Origin: Treponema sp.
Lineage (GTDB): Bacteria; Spirochaetota; Spirochaetia; Treponematales; Treponemataceae
NCBI GenBank assembly: GCA_016293915.1
Contig: JAEDCY010000022.1
Span: 1 to 42,895, forward strand
Direction: 5' to 3'
DNA: 42,895 nt
Made by a program: the position numbers and the translations under genes. Shown here piece by piece: positions 42,599 through 42,895 of this stretch; the first letter of the stretch is position 1, and every line of letters begins with the position of its first letter. A model generated the notes under the pieces. The model was not told the origin of the DNA. It searched no databases and worked only from the letters and a program-made list of their open reading frames with translations.

Positions 42599-42621
42599 GC
42601 GAGTATCATTGATACAGTCGC
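42599..42621. other. Hairpin between convergent genes
   Basis: GCGA-GTATC pairs with GATAC-AG-TCGC (nine pairs with a two-base bulge). There is no T run, so it is not a standard terminator. The rest of 42547-42644 holds nothing else I recognise. Confidence 0.4.
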
Positions 42622-42644
42622 AAAATCGAGAAGTGCGTGTTTAA

Positions 42645-42895
42645 TCATAATTGGTAATGGATTTCTTTTTTATAATATTGCCAGCATAGAATGATTGTAA
42701 GTGGAAAAAAAGATAAGAACCTGTATATTATAAATTTTACATCTAACAAAGTTGGAATAAAACTGTGCTGCAGGACAAAGAAAAAGGCCGGAGTAAAAAT
42801 TGCCGCATATATAAGAACTGTGTAGTTAAATAAAAAAGGAGCTGTCCAAAAAGTATCGTCATGCTGAACCTTCGCAGCATAGCTGCTCGGAGACT
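42645..42895 (-). CDS. 3' end of a membrane-protein gene, cut by the window edge
   Basis: A leftward frame stays open from the window edge to TGA at 42645 and encodes about 82 residues. It contains two clear hydrophobic segments (NYTVLIYAAIFTPAFFFVLQ and FLSFFPLTIILCW) and a charged tail (YYKKEIHYQL), a typical end for an integral membrane protein. The outermost 40 bases (42856-42895) include GCAGC-ATA-GCTGC and look repeat-like, so the true gene might begin within or before them. I do not recognise the family. Confidence 0.5.
   Translation of the reverse strand, partial: SPSSYAAKVQHDDTFWTAPFLFNYTVLIYAAIFTPAFFFVLQHSFIPTLLDVKFIIYRFLSFFPLTIILCWQYYKKEIHYQL

Noticed and set aside
1..42895. CRISPR array, prophage, IS element, tRNA or rRNA
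   Set aside because: I saw no regularly spaced repeats, no transposase or phage-structural proteins, and no cloverleaf or rRNA-like sequence; the repeat pairs are dispersed and inverted.

Overview
The window looks like chromosomal DNA of a host-associated or free-living treponeme (Spirochaetota, Treponema-like). The DNA is AT-rich, and the order tamB - bamA - skp/ompH - mutS matches the order I recall for TP0325-TP0328 of Treponema pallidum. It also carries spirochaete-style relaxed lipoboxes, a fused helix-turn-helix/PTS-IIA regulator and a degenerate LytM protein. The species assignment is inference; no rRNA or tRNA gene is present. Nearly all of the window is coding, and most of it is housekeeping. 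I found no phage, IS element, CRISPR array or complete defence system.

Layout. (1) 1-5600: a minus-strand block with a DEAH-box RNA helicase, a CapA-like lipoprotein and purA. (2) 5600-9430: a secreted RHS/YD-repeat protein lying between purA and guaB, the two IMP branch-point enzymes; both purine genes have long hairpin-rich leaders. (3) 9430-20100: tmk diverging from the envelope-biogenesis run tamB-bamA-skp, followed by mutS. (4) 20160-25980: comF, cheW, a DegT-fold protein that lacks its PLP lysine, nadK, recN and a helical hypothetical protein, closely spaced or overlapping from cheW on. (5) 26070-28240: an HD-domain protein and a LysM/LytM-like envelope protein. (6) 28240-34520: a minus-strand block with a DEDDh exonuclease, two alpha-D-phosphohexomutases, a degenerate M23-like secreted protein and a membrane-anchored beta-propeller. 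(7) 34770-37260: an HTH-EIIA regulator, a transglutaminase-like exported protein and an RluA-family pseudouridine synthase. (8) 37300-42550: rmlB, rmlA, rmlC (no rmlD), bactofilin, a TPR protein and mtaB. The 3' end of a membrane-protein gene enters from the right edge on the minus strand.

Functional themes. The two hexomutases (glucose-6-P to glucose-1-P) and rmlA/B/C would feed dTDP-deoxysugar synthesis for surface glycans. Bactofilin, LysM/LytM, TamB, BamA, Skp and the propeller/M23 pair all concern the cell envelope. MutS, RecN and the exonuclease concern DNA repair.

The most unusual structure is non-coding. Eight copies of a hairpin repeat occur as four closely spaced inverted pairs. 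Their outer arms are conserved, but each copy has a different inner stem that still pairs with itself, which is a covariation signature. Other signals are mutually exclusive hairpins in the purA leader, a stack of hairpins in front of guaB, a long near-perfect inverted repeat at 34575-34658, start codons lying at or near the predicted transcription start of extended -10 promoters, and convergent genes that share their stop codons. The best protein oddities are the arginine-for-lysine DegT homologue beside cheW, a coiled coil inserted in an RHS N-terminal region, and a thymidylate kinase whose P-loop lysine is replaced by threonine.
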